A stretch of 64,000 bases of DNA from Haloarcula japonica DSM 6131 (lineage in GTDB: Archaea; Halobacteriota; Halobacteria; Halobacteriales; Haloarculaceae), in NCBI RefSeq assembly GCF_000336635.1, contig NZ_AOLY01000007.1, positions 185,413 to 249,412 on the forward strand, written 5' to 3'. The position numbers and the translations under genes were made by a program. The notes beneath the pieces were generated by a model, which was given only the letters and a program-made list of their open reading frames with translations, made no database searches and was not told the DNA's origin. Shown here piece by piece: positions 26,583 to 34,216 of this stretch; the stretch's first letter is position 1; the number at the start of each line of letters is the position of its first letter.

Positions 26583-27659
26583 TCAGCCCTCGTCCAAGAC
26601 TTCGTGGTAGAACTCGACGTGTTCCTCAGCGACTTCGCCCCAGGTCCGGACCTCGTACTCGATGGGCGTCGACAGCGATAGCGCGTGCTCGATCCCCTCG
26701 GCGATGGAGTCCGAATCGGGTTCGACCTCGATGACGCAGTCTTCGTTGAGGAGTTCCGCGGCCCCGCTCTCGCAGGCGACGACGCGCGTCCCGACCGACA
26801 GCGCTTCGACGATGGTGATGCCGAACGGTTCCGCCAGCGACGGCGAGACGAACAGGTCGGCGCTGTTGTAGTAGTCCCCGAGTTCCGACTGGGGGAGATA
26901 CCCCGGGAAGTAGACCCGGTCCTCGACCCCCAGAAGCTCCGCGAACCGTTCGAGCTGTTCGGTGAGATGCCCCGAGCCGCCAAGCACCAGGCTGACATCG
27001 TCCCGGCCGAGCTTCGAAAGCGCGTACAGCAGGTACGACAGCCCCTTCTGGTCGGTGTGTCGACCGACGAAAAACAGCATCTTCCCGTCGATGCCGAGTT
27101 CCGCCTTGATGTCCCGGCCCGTCGGCTCTACCGACGAGAACCCATTGTAGATGACCGTCGAGTCGGCGTCGTACTGTTCGCGGATCCGCCGTTGTGTGAA
27201 TTTGCTCACCGCGACGAGGTGGTCCGAGCGGTTCGCGACCCGCTGTTCCGTCTCAACCTCCCGCTGTGGCGGCGTCACGTTACGGTCCGCTGACAGCGAG
27301 TGGAACGTCGAGATCCAGTCGACGTCGTGGGACGACTTGGCCCGTGAGCCGGGGTTGTAGCCGAACCAGTCGTTCGTGTGGATGATGTCGGCGTTGGCCG
27401 CCTTGTCGGCGAACTCCCCGGCCAGCCGGCCGATGCGGGTAATGATGTCACCGCTCCCCGTCGAGACGCCGTGAATACCGTCGCGGTCCGGCGGGGCGTA
27501 CTCCGCGGGCAATACCAGCTCGAACTCCACGTCGTCTCTCGGTTCGAGCTGTTCGAACAGCTCCCCGATAGCGGTATCAAGCCCGCCGGTGATGTTGGGT
27601 GGGAACCCCCAGCCAAGCATCAGAACGTTCGGTGGCATCTCTGTTACTGGCTCACTCAT
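26583..27659 (-). CDS. GT4-family glycosyltransferase (glucan/glycogen synthase-like)
   Basis: A GT-B glycosyltransferase of 358 residues. The N-domain starts MLGWGFPPNITGGLDTAIG, matching the KxGGL-type donor-site entry of starch/glycogen synthases and GT4 enzymes. The linker LFFVGRHTDQKGLSYLL is near residue 210, and the acceptor/donor E-x7-E motif (EPFGITIVE) near 295. It probably transfers glucose from an NDP-glucose made by the neighbouring nucleotidyltransferase, building an alpha-glucan or glycosylating another acceptor. The start at 27659 is supported by a strong TATA box 25 bases upstream. It is divergent from the 4-alpha-glucanotransferase gene. Confidence 0.87.
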   Translation of the reverse strand: MSEPVTEMPPNVLMLGWGFPPNITGGLDTAIGELFEQLEPRDDVEFELVLPAEYAPPDRDGIHGVSTGSGDIITRIGRLAGEFADKAANADIIHTNDWFGYNPGSRAKSSHDVDWISTFHSLSADRNVTPPQREVETEQRVANRSDHLVAVSKFTQRRIREQYDADSTVIYNGFSSVEPTGRDIKAELGIDGKMLFFVGRHTDQKGLSYLLYALSKLGRDDVSLVLGGSGHLTEQLERFAELLGVEDRVYFPGYLPQSELGDYYNSADLFVSPSLAEPFGITIVEALSVGTRVVACESGAAELLNEDCVIEVEPDSDSIAEGIEHALSLSTPIEYEVRTWGEVAEEHVEFYHEVLDEG

Positions 27660-27678
27660 CGTAGCATCAAATGGATAC

Positions 27679-27688
27679 AATATATATG
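27679..27688 (-). promoter_or_regulatory. Candidate TATA box for the GT4 glycosyltransferase gene
   Basis: The run AATATATATG lies about 25 bases upstream of the minus-strand ATG at 27659. It is the strongest TATA-like element in this divergent region and sets the start of the glycosyltransferase gene. Confidence 0.6.
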
Positions 27689-27779
27689 TTTGCGTGCGCC
27701 GCTCTCTGGACCCACAAGTGGTCGCGACAGCAGCCAACAACCCCGCCCATTGAAATGCCTGTCAGGGCAACAGGTGCGT

Positions 27780-29270
27780 ATGCAATTCGAACGACAGAGT
27801 GGCGTGTTTCTCCATCAAACGTCGCTCCCGGGACCGCACGGCATCGGTGACCTCGGTGCCGGCGCGCGGGCGTTCGTCGACTTCCTCGACCGGGCGGACC
27901 AGTCGCTGTGGCAGTTCTGTCCGCTCGGTCCCACGGCGAGTATCCACGGCAACTCCCCGTACCAGTCGTCGTCCGCCTTCGCCGGGAACCCGCTGCTCAT
28001 CGATCTCCGTGACCTCGTCGACCGCGGTTATCTCACTGAGGGCGATATCGATCCGCCGGCGGATCTCTCACGACAGCACGTCAAGTACGACCGCGTGACC
28101 GAGTTCAAGGAGAGCCGGCTCCGGACCGCGTACGAGAGCTTCGACGAGAGCGCGGACGAAGCTGACCGGAACTCCTTTGCGGAGTTCTGCGAGCGCGAGG
28201 CGGGCTGGCTGGACGACTACGCGCTGTTCACGGCACTGAAAGCCGAGTTCGACGATGCTGGCTGGATAGACTGGCCAGACGATATCAGAACGCGTGAGCC
28301 AGCGGCCATGGACCGATACCAGGACGAACTCGCCGACGACATCCGTTATCACAAGTTCGTTCAGTGGTGCTTCGACAGCCAGTGGGCGGCGCTGGCCGCG
28401 TACGCGTCCGAGCGGGACATCGGCCTCGTCGGCGACCTCCCCATCTACGTCGGCCTCGATTCGGCGGACGTCTGGGCGTACCCCGAGGTGTTCCGACTCG
28501 ACGACGACCACCAGCCTGCCGAGGTGGCCGGCGTTCCGCCAAATCCCGGCGACGACGGCCAGCGGTGGGGGAATCCCGTCTACGACTGGGAGACGCTCCG
28601 TGCGAACGACTACGGCTGGTGGGTCGACCGGTTCGAGCGCCTGTTCGACCTCGTCGACATCGCCCGCATCGACCACTTCAAGGGCTTCGACGAGTTCTGG
28701 TCGATCCCGGCCGAGGCCGACGACCCGGCCGCCGGGCAGTGGCGCGACGGCCCCGGCGCGCACTTCTTCGAGACGGTCAGAGACAGGCTCGGCGAACTCC
28801 CGTTTTTCGTCGAGGACTTGGGATTTCTCGACGAGAGTATCGTCGCGCTCCGGGACCGGTTCGGCTTCCCCGGCATGCGCGTTCCGCAGTACGCTGACTG
28901 GTGCGAGGAGGGCCACATGTACCAGCCGATGCACTACCCGGAGTCGGCCGTCGGCTACACGTCGACCCACGACACGGACACTATCGTCGGCTACTACCGC
29001 GGCCTCTCGGACCGCCAGCGCGACTGTCTCCACTACAACCTCGGCACTGATGGAGACGAAATCAACTGGGACCTCATCGAGGCGGTGTGGAACTCGAACG
29101 CCGTCGTCGCGATGACGACCATGCAGGACTTGCTCGGCCTCGGTAGTGAGGCCCGGTTCAACGTCCCCGGCACGGCGACCGGGAACTGGCAGTGGCGGGT
29201 GACCGAAGACGGCCTAGATACCGACATGGCCGAGCGGCTCCGCCAGGTCACCGACAGGACAATCCGATAA
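27780..29270 (+). CDS. malQ: 4-alpha-glucanotransferase (amylomaltase, GH77)
   Basis: A 496-residue GH77 enzyme that transfers maltodextrin segments between alpha-1,4-glucans. It begins at ATG 27780 (QFERQSGVFLHQTSLPGPHGIGDLG), the standard MalQ N-terminus; the frame is open further upstream but without family similarity. Substrate-loop residues SPYQSSSAFAGNPLLIDL are near 58-75. Catalytic residues are the nucleophile Asp298 in IARIDHFKGF, the acid/base Glu345 in FFVEDLGF, and the Asp of YTSTHDTDT near 398. With the amylase, glucoamylase and glycosyltransferase genes it completes a cytoplasmic alpha-glucan/maltodextrin module. Its 3' end converges on the eIF2B-like gene with 6 bases between. 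Confidence 0.93.
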   Translation: MQFERQSGVFLHQTSLPGPHGIGDLGAGARAFVDFLDRADQSLWQFCPLGPTASIHGNSPYQSSSAFAGNPLLIDLRDLVDRGYLTEGDIDPPADLSRQHVKYDRVTEFKESRLRTAYESFDESADEADRNSFAEFCEREAGWLDDYALFTALKAEFDDAGWIDWPDDIRTREPAAMDRYQDELADDIRYHKFVQWCFDSQWAALAAYASERDIGLVGDLPIYVGLDSADVWAYPEVFRLDDDHQPAEVAGVPPNPGDDGQRWGNPVYDWETLRANDYGWWVDRFERLFDLVDIARIDHFKGFDEFWSIPAEADDPAAGQWRDGPGAHFFETVRDRLGELPFFVEDLGFLDESIVALRDRFGFPGMRVPQYADWCEEGHMYQPMHYPESAVGYTSTHDTDTIVGYYRGLSDRQRDCLHYNLGTDGDEINWDLIEAVWNSNAVVAMTTMQDLLGLGSEARFNVPGTATGNWQWRVTEDGLDTDMAERLRQVTDRTIR

Positions 29271-29276
29271 GACCCT

Positions 29277-30128
29277 TCAGAACTGTAGGATGCCGTCCTC
29301 CGTGACGACCGTATCGAGCAGGCGGGTCGGCGTCGCATCGTAGCCCGGATTGCCGATGTCGAACCCTTCCGGCGGTTCGAGCATCACGTCCGACCCCTGC
29401 CGGAACGTGTTCCTGAAGCTGAAACCGCTACCGATGAACTTCGACGAAGTTCCGACGACGGTCACGGGAACATCCATCTCGTTGGCTGTCGCGGCCAGTG
29501 GCAGCGTCCCGATCCGATTGTACACCGTATCGTCGATGAGGCAGTTCATGCCGACGAAGACGCGGTCGGCCTCCGAAAGGTAGTGGCCCGCTGCACCGTC
29601 GACGATAAGCGTCACGTCGGCCCCGTCCCGGTCGGCCAACTGGCGGGCGGTTCGACGACCCAGGAAATGCGGCCGCGATTCGCCCGCGTACAGGTGGAAC
29701 TCCTTGCCGTCGTCCAGCGCCGCCATGAGCGTCGCCATCACCGTCGAGGAGTTCTCGTGTGTCACCAGCACATCGCCGTCGTCGATGAGCGTCGCCGCTC
29801 GCTCCGCCGCGCGGTCCTTGCTGGTCTCGATTTCCGTGACGACCTCGTCGATGGTGTCGAGCAGTCGCTCCTTGGCCGCCGGGACCGAGTCGGGATCGGC
29901 GTCTTTCAGGTCCGTCACGATGCGTTGCTGCGTGGTGTACAGGGGCGCGTGCGAGCGGTTCGCCCGCTGGAGTGCGCTGCTGTTGCGCTCGACGACACGG
30001 AGGAAGTCCTCGACCGTGTGGCACTCGCGGTCCGTCAGTTCGCGGAGCGCCCTGGCGGCTTTCACGGCGGCAATCGAGGAGCTCTGTGTCTCCATCTCCT
30101 CGATCTGCCGCACGGTCTCGTTTATCAT
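29277..30128 (-). CDS. eIF2B alpha/beta/delta-fold protein (initiation factor 2B subunit family)
   Basis: A 283-residue protein of the IF-2B family, which includes eukaryotic eIF2B regulatory subunits, methylthioribose-1-phosphate isomerase and archaeal ribose-1,5-bisphosphate isomerase. It has a helical N-domain (residues 1-115) and the Rossmann-like C-domain with DVLVTHENSSTV, YAGESRPHFLGRRTARQL, LIVDGAAGHYL and VFVGMNCLIDDTVYNRIGT. Where the isomerases carry a catalytic Cys and Asp (THC and GAD motifs, recalled from the family), this protein has Glu125 and Asn195. Archaea lack an eIF2B exchange complex, so its job may be regulatory or a diverged sugar-phosphate reaction. Start chosen at ATG 30128. 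Confidence 0.8.
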   Translation of the reverse strand: MINETVRQIEEMETQSSSIAAVKAARALRELTDRECHTVEDFLRVVERNSSALQRANRSHAPLYTTQQRIVTDLKDADPDSVPAAKERLLDTIDEVVTEIETSKDRAAERAATLIDDGDVLVTHENSSTVMATLMAALDDGKEFHLYAGESRPHFLGRRTARQLADRDGADVTLIVDGAAGHYLSEADRVFVGMNCLIDDTVYNRIGTLPLAATANEMDVPVTVVGTSSKFIGSGFSFRNTFRQGSDVMLEPPEGFDIGNPGYDATPTRLLDTVVTEDGILQF

Positions 30129-30150
30129 GAGGACATATCCGGCTGCCACC

Positions 30151-30158
30151 CTTATAAC
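30151..30158 (-). promoter_or_regulatory. Candidate TATA box for the eIF2B-like gene
   Basis: On the minus strand this reads GTTATAAG, about 27 bases upstream of the ATG at 30128. It supports that start over the in-frame codon at 30149. Confidence 0.5.
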
Positions 30159-30215
30159 GGTACAGCCGTCCGATAGTCTTCTTTCCCGGTTTGAACCAGG
30201 TCACAGTAGGCATGG

Positions 30216-31436
30216 CTACGCCGACCCGACCACGTCTTCGTCAGTCGGTCCCTGGCCGTCGAACTCGGCCACGAGCGCGTCCAGTTGTTCTGGGTCGTCG
30301 ACGTTCGGGAGCGTCTGGTCCGCCGTCCGACAGACAGTGTCGACACCGAGGTCGTCACAGACGAGGTCAGCCGTCGCCTCGGCCATCTGCCGGTAGGTCG
30401 TCAGTTTGCCGCCGACGATGCTCGCCATGTTGTCGACGCCGTCGTCGGCGTGATTGAGCAGGAAGAAGCCTCGCGAGATGCCGCGGCCGCGCTCCGCCTC
30501 GTCAGGCGCGTACAGCGGCCGGACGCCCCACCAGGTTCGGACCTCGGGCGCGTCCGCGACCGGCGGCAGCATCGCCGCACATTCCTCGATACTCTCTTCG
30601 ACTTCCCACTGCTCCGTCTCGTACTTGTCCGGGTCGCGGACGGGCACGCTCGTCGTTCCGAGGACGGCCTCGCGCTCGTGTGGCACGACAATGTCGCCGT
30701 CGTCGGGGTCCCGACAGCGGTTGAGCACCAGCCCGAGGTCATCATACTCGACCGAGACCATCACGCCCCGCGTCGGTTGCATCTCGACGTCAAGGCCGGC
30801 CATTGCGGCGAGTTCGCCTGCCCAGGCACCGGTCGCGTTGACGACGTAGTCGGCTTCGATAGTGTCCTCGACTGTCCCGCCGACCCGCACGCCGGCCACT
30901 TGTCCGTCCTCGACGAGTACGTCCTCGACGGGCGCGTGTGGGTGTATCGCTGCACCGTGGTTGCGGGCGTCCGCGGCGTTCGCAGCGACGAGCCACGACG
31001 GATAGATGACAGCGTCGGGAACCTCGAACGCGCGCTCAATATCTGCTGTGAGGTCGGGGACTCGCTCGTGGGCTGCGTCGTCGTCCAGCGTCTCTACGGG
31101 GATACCGATCTCCTCGCAGGCCGCCCGCTTGGCCTCGAAGTAGTCGGGGTCGTCCCCGGTGAGCTGGACGAACAACCCACCGGTGTCACGGATGCATTCC
31201 CCGGCGATCTGCTTGAGTATCCGGTTTTCGGTGATGCACTCCTCGGCACCGATCCGATCCGCCTCGGCGTAGCGGGCCCCGCTGTGCAACAGTCCGTGCG
31301 AGCGCCCGGAGGTACCGCTTGTCAGCCCGTTCCGCTCGACAAGCGTCACGTCGACGCCACGGAGTGCAAGGTCACGAGCGACGCCAGCGCCGGTCGCGCC
31401 ACCACCGATGACGAGGACATCCGTCTCAATTGCCAT
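30216..31436 (-). CDS. FAD-dependent glycerol-3-phosphate dehydrogenase-like oxidoreductase, short form
   Basis: A 406-residue DAO-fold flavoprotein. The dinucleotide motif VLVIGGGATGAGVARDLALRG occupies residues 7-27, followed by the glycerol-3-phosphate dehydrogenase signature region SGTSGRSHGLLHSGARYA near 40-57, a FAD loop VNATGAWAGELA near 205 and a terminal GGKLTTYRQMAE near 350. It aligns with the catalytic part of GlpA (glycerol-3-phosphate to dihydroxyacetone phosphate, electrons to quinone) but lacks the roughly 150-residue C-terminal domain with the Cys-rich BFD-like region of complete GlpA, and no glpB, glpC or glycerol kinase gene adjoins it. The substrate is therefore less certain. 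Confidence 0.8.
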   Translation of the reverse strand: MAIETDVLVIGGGATGAGVARDLALRGVDVTLVERNGLTSGTSGRSHGLLHSGARYAEADRIGAEECITENRILKQIAGECIRDTGGLFVQLTGDDPDYFEAKRAACEEIGIPVETLDDDAAHERVPDLTADIERAFEVPDAVIYPSWLVAANAADARNHGAAIHPHAPVEDVLVEDGQVAGVRVGGTVEDTIEADYVVNATGAWAGELAAMAGLDVEMQPTRGVMVSVEYDDLGLVLNRCRDPDDGDIVVPHEREAVLGTTSVPVRDPDKYETEQWEVEESIEECAAMLPPVADAPEVRTWWGVRPLYAPDEAERGRGISRGFFLLNHADDGVDNMASIVGGKLTTYRQMAEATADLVCDDLGVDTVCRTADQTLPNVDDPEQLDALVAEFDGQGPTDEDVVGSA

Positions 31437-31681
31437 GTCTGTGGTTAGGGTAGCTGACGTAAGGCTCCTCCGATGCCGGGGGTTTCGGCAACTGTACGTC
31501 CCGTTTCAGCGATAGGGACCCCTCTCAAACGATGTAGACAAACACGGTGTGACAGTGCGACAGTTTAGAGCTTAACAACCGGTTTCGGCGGCCAGTACCG
31601 TCGCCCACGCACAAAAAACAGCGGAGACGGCGTTTCGAGCCGACTGTCGCTACATCGCGTCCAACGAGCGCCGCGGCCGCA

Positions 31682-32458
31682 TCAGATATCCTGGCCAGTC
31701 GGTCTGATCAGGAGTTCGTTCACGTCCACGCGGGCGGGCTGGCTCGTCGCGTACACGATGCCGCGAGCGATGTCGTCGGGGTGAAGCATCGGGAGGTCCA
31801 TTTCCGCGAACTGCTCCAGCACCTGCTCGTCCGGCACGTGTGTCGCAAGTTCCGTGTCGACAGCACCCGGTTCGATAACCGTCGTCCGGATGCCCTGTGT
31901 CGTCACTTCCTGCCGAACTGCCTCAGTGAACGCGTTCACCCCGAACTTCGTCGCGTTGTAGCCGCTCGAATCGGCTGACGCGCGGCGTCCCGCGACGGAG
32001 GAGACATTGACGATGTGTCCGCTTTCCTGCTCTTGCATGATCGGGAGCACCGCATGGGTGAGGTTCATCAGCCCGAGCAGGTTCACCTCGACCATCTGTC
32101 GAAGGTTCGAGCGGTCTGCCCGTTCCAGCGGTTCGAGAAGCATCACACCGGCGTTGTTGACGAGGATATCGATGCGACCGTACTCGTCTGTTGTCGCCTC
32201 GACCAGCGAGTCGATGTCGGCCTCGTCGGTAACGTCGGTTGGTACAACCAGCGCGTCCCCACCGGATGACTCGATTCGGTCCGCAAGGGCCTCCAGTTCG
32301 TCAGCACGCCGTGCCGCGAGCGCGACACTGGCGCCCGCGTCAGCGAGCGCCTCGGCAGTTGCCTCACCGATCCCCGATGACGCGCCGGTGACAATCGCAA
32401 CGTCGCCTGCAAGTCGCTGTGTGTTCTGGTCGTCGTCTGTCGCAGATTTGTCTGCCAT
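31682..32458 (-). CDS. Short-chain dehydrogenase/reductase (SDR)
   Basis: A 258-residue classical SDR. The cofactor motif VTGASSGIGEATAEAL is at residues 19-34, NNAGV near 98, the catalytic Ser in NVSSVAG near 148, and the Tyr-x3-Lys pair in GYNATKFG near 163-170. The residue after the second strand is Arg-rich (AARRADE), which favours NADP(H). It resembles YdfG/serine-dehydrogenase-like cytoplasmic SDRs. The preceding spacer (31437-31681) shows no gene. It is not clearly in an operon with the glycerol-phosphate oxidase gene downstream. Confidence 0.88.
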   Translation of the reverse strand: MADKSATDDDQNTQRLAGDVAIVTGASSGIGEATAEALADAGASVALAARRADELEALADRIESSGGDALVVPTDVTDEADIDSLVEATTDEYGRIDILVNNAGVMLLEPLERADRSNLRQMVEVNLLGLMNLTHAVLPIMQEQESGHIVNVSSVAGRRASADSSGYNATKFGVNAFTEAVRQEVTTQGIRTTVIEPGAVDTELATHVPDEQVLEQFAEMDLPMLHPDDIARGIVYATSQPARVDVNELLIRPTGQDI

Positions 32459-32554
32459 CGGTGTCCAGTAGCTGCGACAGCCACGAGCGTGCTTTGCTTA
32501 CTGATAAGCCCATTTATACGGCAGCAGGGAAGCCACAGTCAAACAGGAGCGCGG

Positions 32555-33232
32555 CTACCGTGCAAGTGCGTTCCGGAACTGGGCGGGGCCGACCGTCGAA
32601 CTGATGAGCTGTTTTTCGGCTCGGCGCAGGAGGTCGGACGCCGCGGCGGCCGACACATCGAGTTTCTCGGCGAGTTCCGCCGTCGAACACCGACGCGGTG
32701 AGTCGTAGTATCCCGAGGAGAGGGCGATAGACATCGCCCGATACTGCCTGTCTGTGAGGCCGAACTGGTCGCGCTCGCCGGGGTTCTCGGGGTCTGAGGC
32801 GATGTTCAGTAGTTCGAGCGGGATGTCGTTGACTGCACACCGGTCCTGTAGCGCACTGAACGCGTCGTAGTCCGAGAACACCTTCTGTTCCCGTATCCCC
32901 TCGCCGGTGACCGTCGCATCCATCGCAACGCCCTCGAACTCTTCCGGGTCATGTGACGCGATGAGATCCGGTGCGTTGTCGACGACCACCTTGTAGAACC
33001 AGCCATCGGCCGTCTGCCCGATCTCCGCCGCGTCGGTGAGCTGTGGCCGCGCGTCGAGTTCGCGCTCGAAGGCGTCGCGGGAGCCAGCGTCGACGCTAAC
33101 TGTAAGCAGCAGTCTTCCGTCTTCGAGGCCGACGGCGTTCGAAATCGAGAGTTCGCCGCTCGGAACCGAGTCCGCCACATCGACCAGCGGAAGCGTCTCG
33201 TCCGCGAGAAGGATTTCAGCAACGATGGCCAT
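32555..33232 (-). CDS. Bat-type HTH regulator (bacterio-opsin activator HTH_10 family)
   Basis: A 225-residue haloarchaeal transcription regulator. The N-terminal 150 residues form a beta-rich sensor-like domain of the bacterioopsin-activator type (AIVAEILLADETLPLVDVA). The C-terminal HTH_10 domain reads LTDRQYRAMSIALSSGYYDSPRRCSTAELAEKLDVS in part and AAASDLLRRAEKQLI, the usual family arrangement. The start at 33232 fits the conserved N-terminus; the frame is open 22 codons further. It is 96 bases from the SDR gene on the same strand. Its ligand and targets are unknown. Confidence 0.85.
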   Translation of the reverse strand: MAIVAEILLADETLPLVDVADSVPSGELSISNAVGLEDGRLLLTVSVDAGSRDAFERELDARPQLTDAAEIGQTADGWFYKVVVDNAPDLIASHDPEEFEGVAMDATVTGEGIREQKVFSDYDAFSALQDRCAVNDIPLELLNIASDPENPGERDQFGLTDRQYRAMSIALSSGYYDSPRRCSTAELAEKLDVSAAAASDLLRRAEKQLISSTVGPAQFRNALAR

Positions 33233-33318
33233 AGCGTGCCATCGGATTCGACGTATATAGTCGCCAGCATAGCGATTACAGGCGCACACCGACAGCACCG
33301 CTCCGGGTTCACAGCCCC

Positions 33319-33933
33319 TCAGTCAGCGCTGGACGCTGTCTCACCGCCCAGCAATTGCTGTAGCTGTTCGACCAGGGAGCGGCTTGCGGGCTGCCCACGA
33401 TACACCCGCACGGAATCGAAGCCGGCATACCCGTGGTCCCCGGACTCGTCGCGCTCCCAGTACAGCCATGCTGTCTCCTCCCCACCGTCGAAGCCCATCT
33501 CATCGACTGGGAACGTGAGAGCGAGCGACGCCTGGCCGTCCGCGGAATCATCGTCTGGTTCCCTGATCTCGCCCTCGTCGACAGGCCGAGCGCCCTCACC
33601 GTCTTCCAGTACGAGGCGGGAGCCAAACCGATAACGGACGGCCCGCTCCGTGGGGTCGAACGTCTCGCTGTCCCCGTCACTGTTGACGAACTCTGACTGC
33701 TCGACTGCGACGGTGATGGTGTCGTGTTCCGACAGGTCGATGAAGTTCTCCGCGTTCTCGGGCTGGATATCGACCGCGAGTTCGACCGGGAAATGCGCTG
33801 CTGCAACGCCGCTCAGGCTCGGAACCGCTGCCGCGGTCACTGCTGTGCCAAGTGTACCTTTGAGGAGCCGTCGTCGTGTGGTGGGTGTCGATTTTGTGCT
33901 ATCGTTGCTCGTCGGTGACTGCGTTTCTTTCAT
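33319..33933 (-). CDS. Tat-exported hypothetical protein
   Basis: A 204-residue protein with a Tat-like signal at the N-terminus: TTRRRLLKGTLGTAVTAAAV, then a cleavage-like region GVAAAH, so it should be exported folded. The mature part is acidic and beta-rich (PVELAVDIQPENAENFIDLSEHDTI in part; AVRYRFGSRLVLEDGEGARP; YWERDESGDHGYAGFDSVRVY). No catalytic motif is visible and I cannot name a family. I choose the ATG at 33933, directly before the signal; an upstream ATG at 34017 would bury it. It is divergent from the pilus operon. Confidence 0.7.
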   Translation of the reverse strand: MKETQSPTSNDSTKSTPTTRRRLLKGTLGTAVTAAAVPSLSGVAAAHFPVELAVDIQPENAENFIDLSEHDTITVAVEQSEFVNSDGDSETFDPTERAVRYRFGSRLVLEDGEGARPVDEGEIREPDDDSADGQASLALTFPVDEMGFDGGEETAWLYWERDESGDHGYAGFDSVRVYRGQPASRSLVEQLQQLLGGETASSAD

Positions 33934-34184
33934 CCAAATGAATTTACTCGCTGATACATTTATGATAATTCTGGTGCATATCTCGAAACACCGAGTTATG
34001 GGAGACAGCGGACCCAAAAGCAGGTCCAGATTTCCTAATTAGCGGTTTTTTGATGTTATCAGAGGGCCCTATTGTATTCGTATGATTCTATGCTGACAGA
34101 GCATTTCAATTGCCTGTACTCTCATCATATTCTCTATGCGGAGCAATTATATTTTAATTAAATTTCCAAAAACAAAGTCTACAA

Positions 34185-34193
34185 CTTTAAGTA
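34185..34193 (+). promoter_or_regulatory. Candidate TATA box for the pilus operon
   Basis: CTTTAAGTA is centred about 28 bases before the ATG at 34217, favouring that start among the in-frame ATGs at 34136, 34196 and 34217. The whole spacer from 33934 is AT-rich and shows no gene. Confidence 0.5.
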
Positions 34194-34216
34194 CAATGGT
34201 TAGTTTAAAGCCGCGT

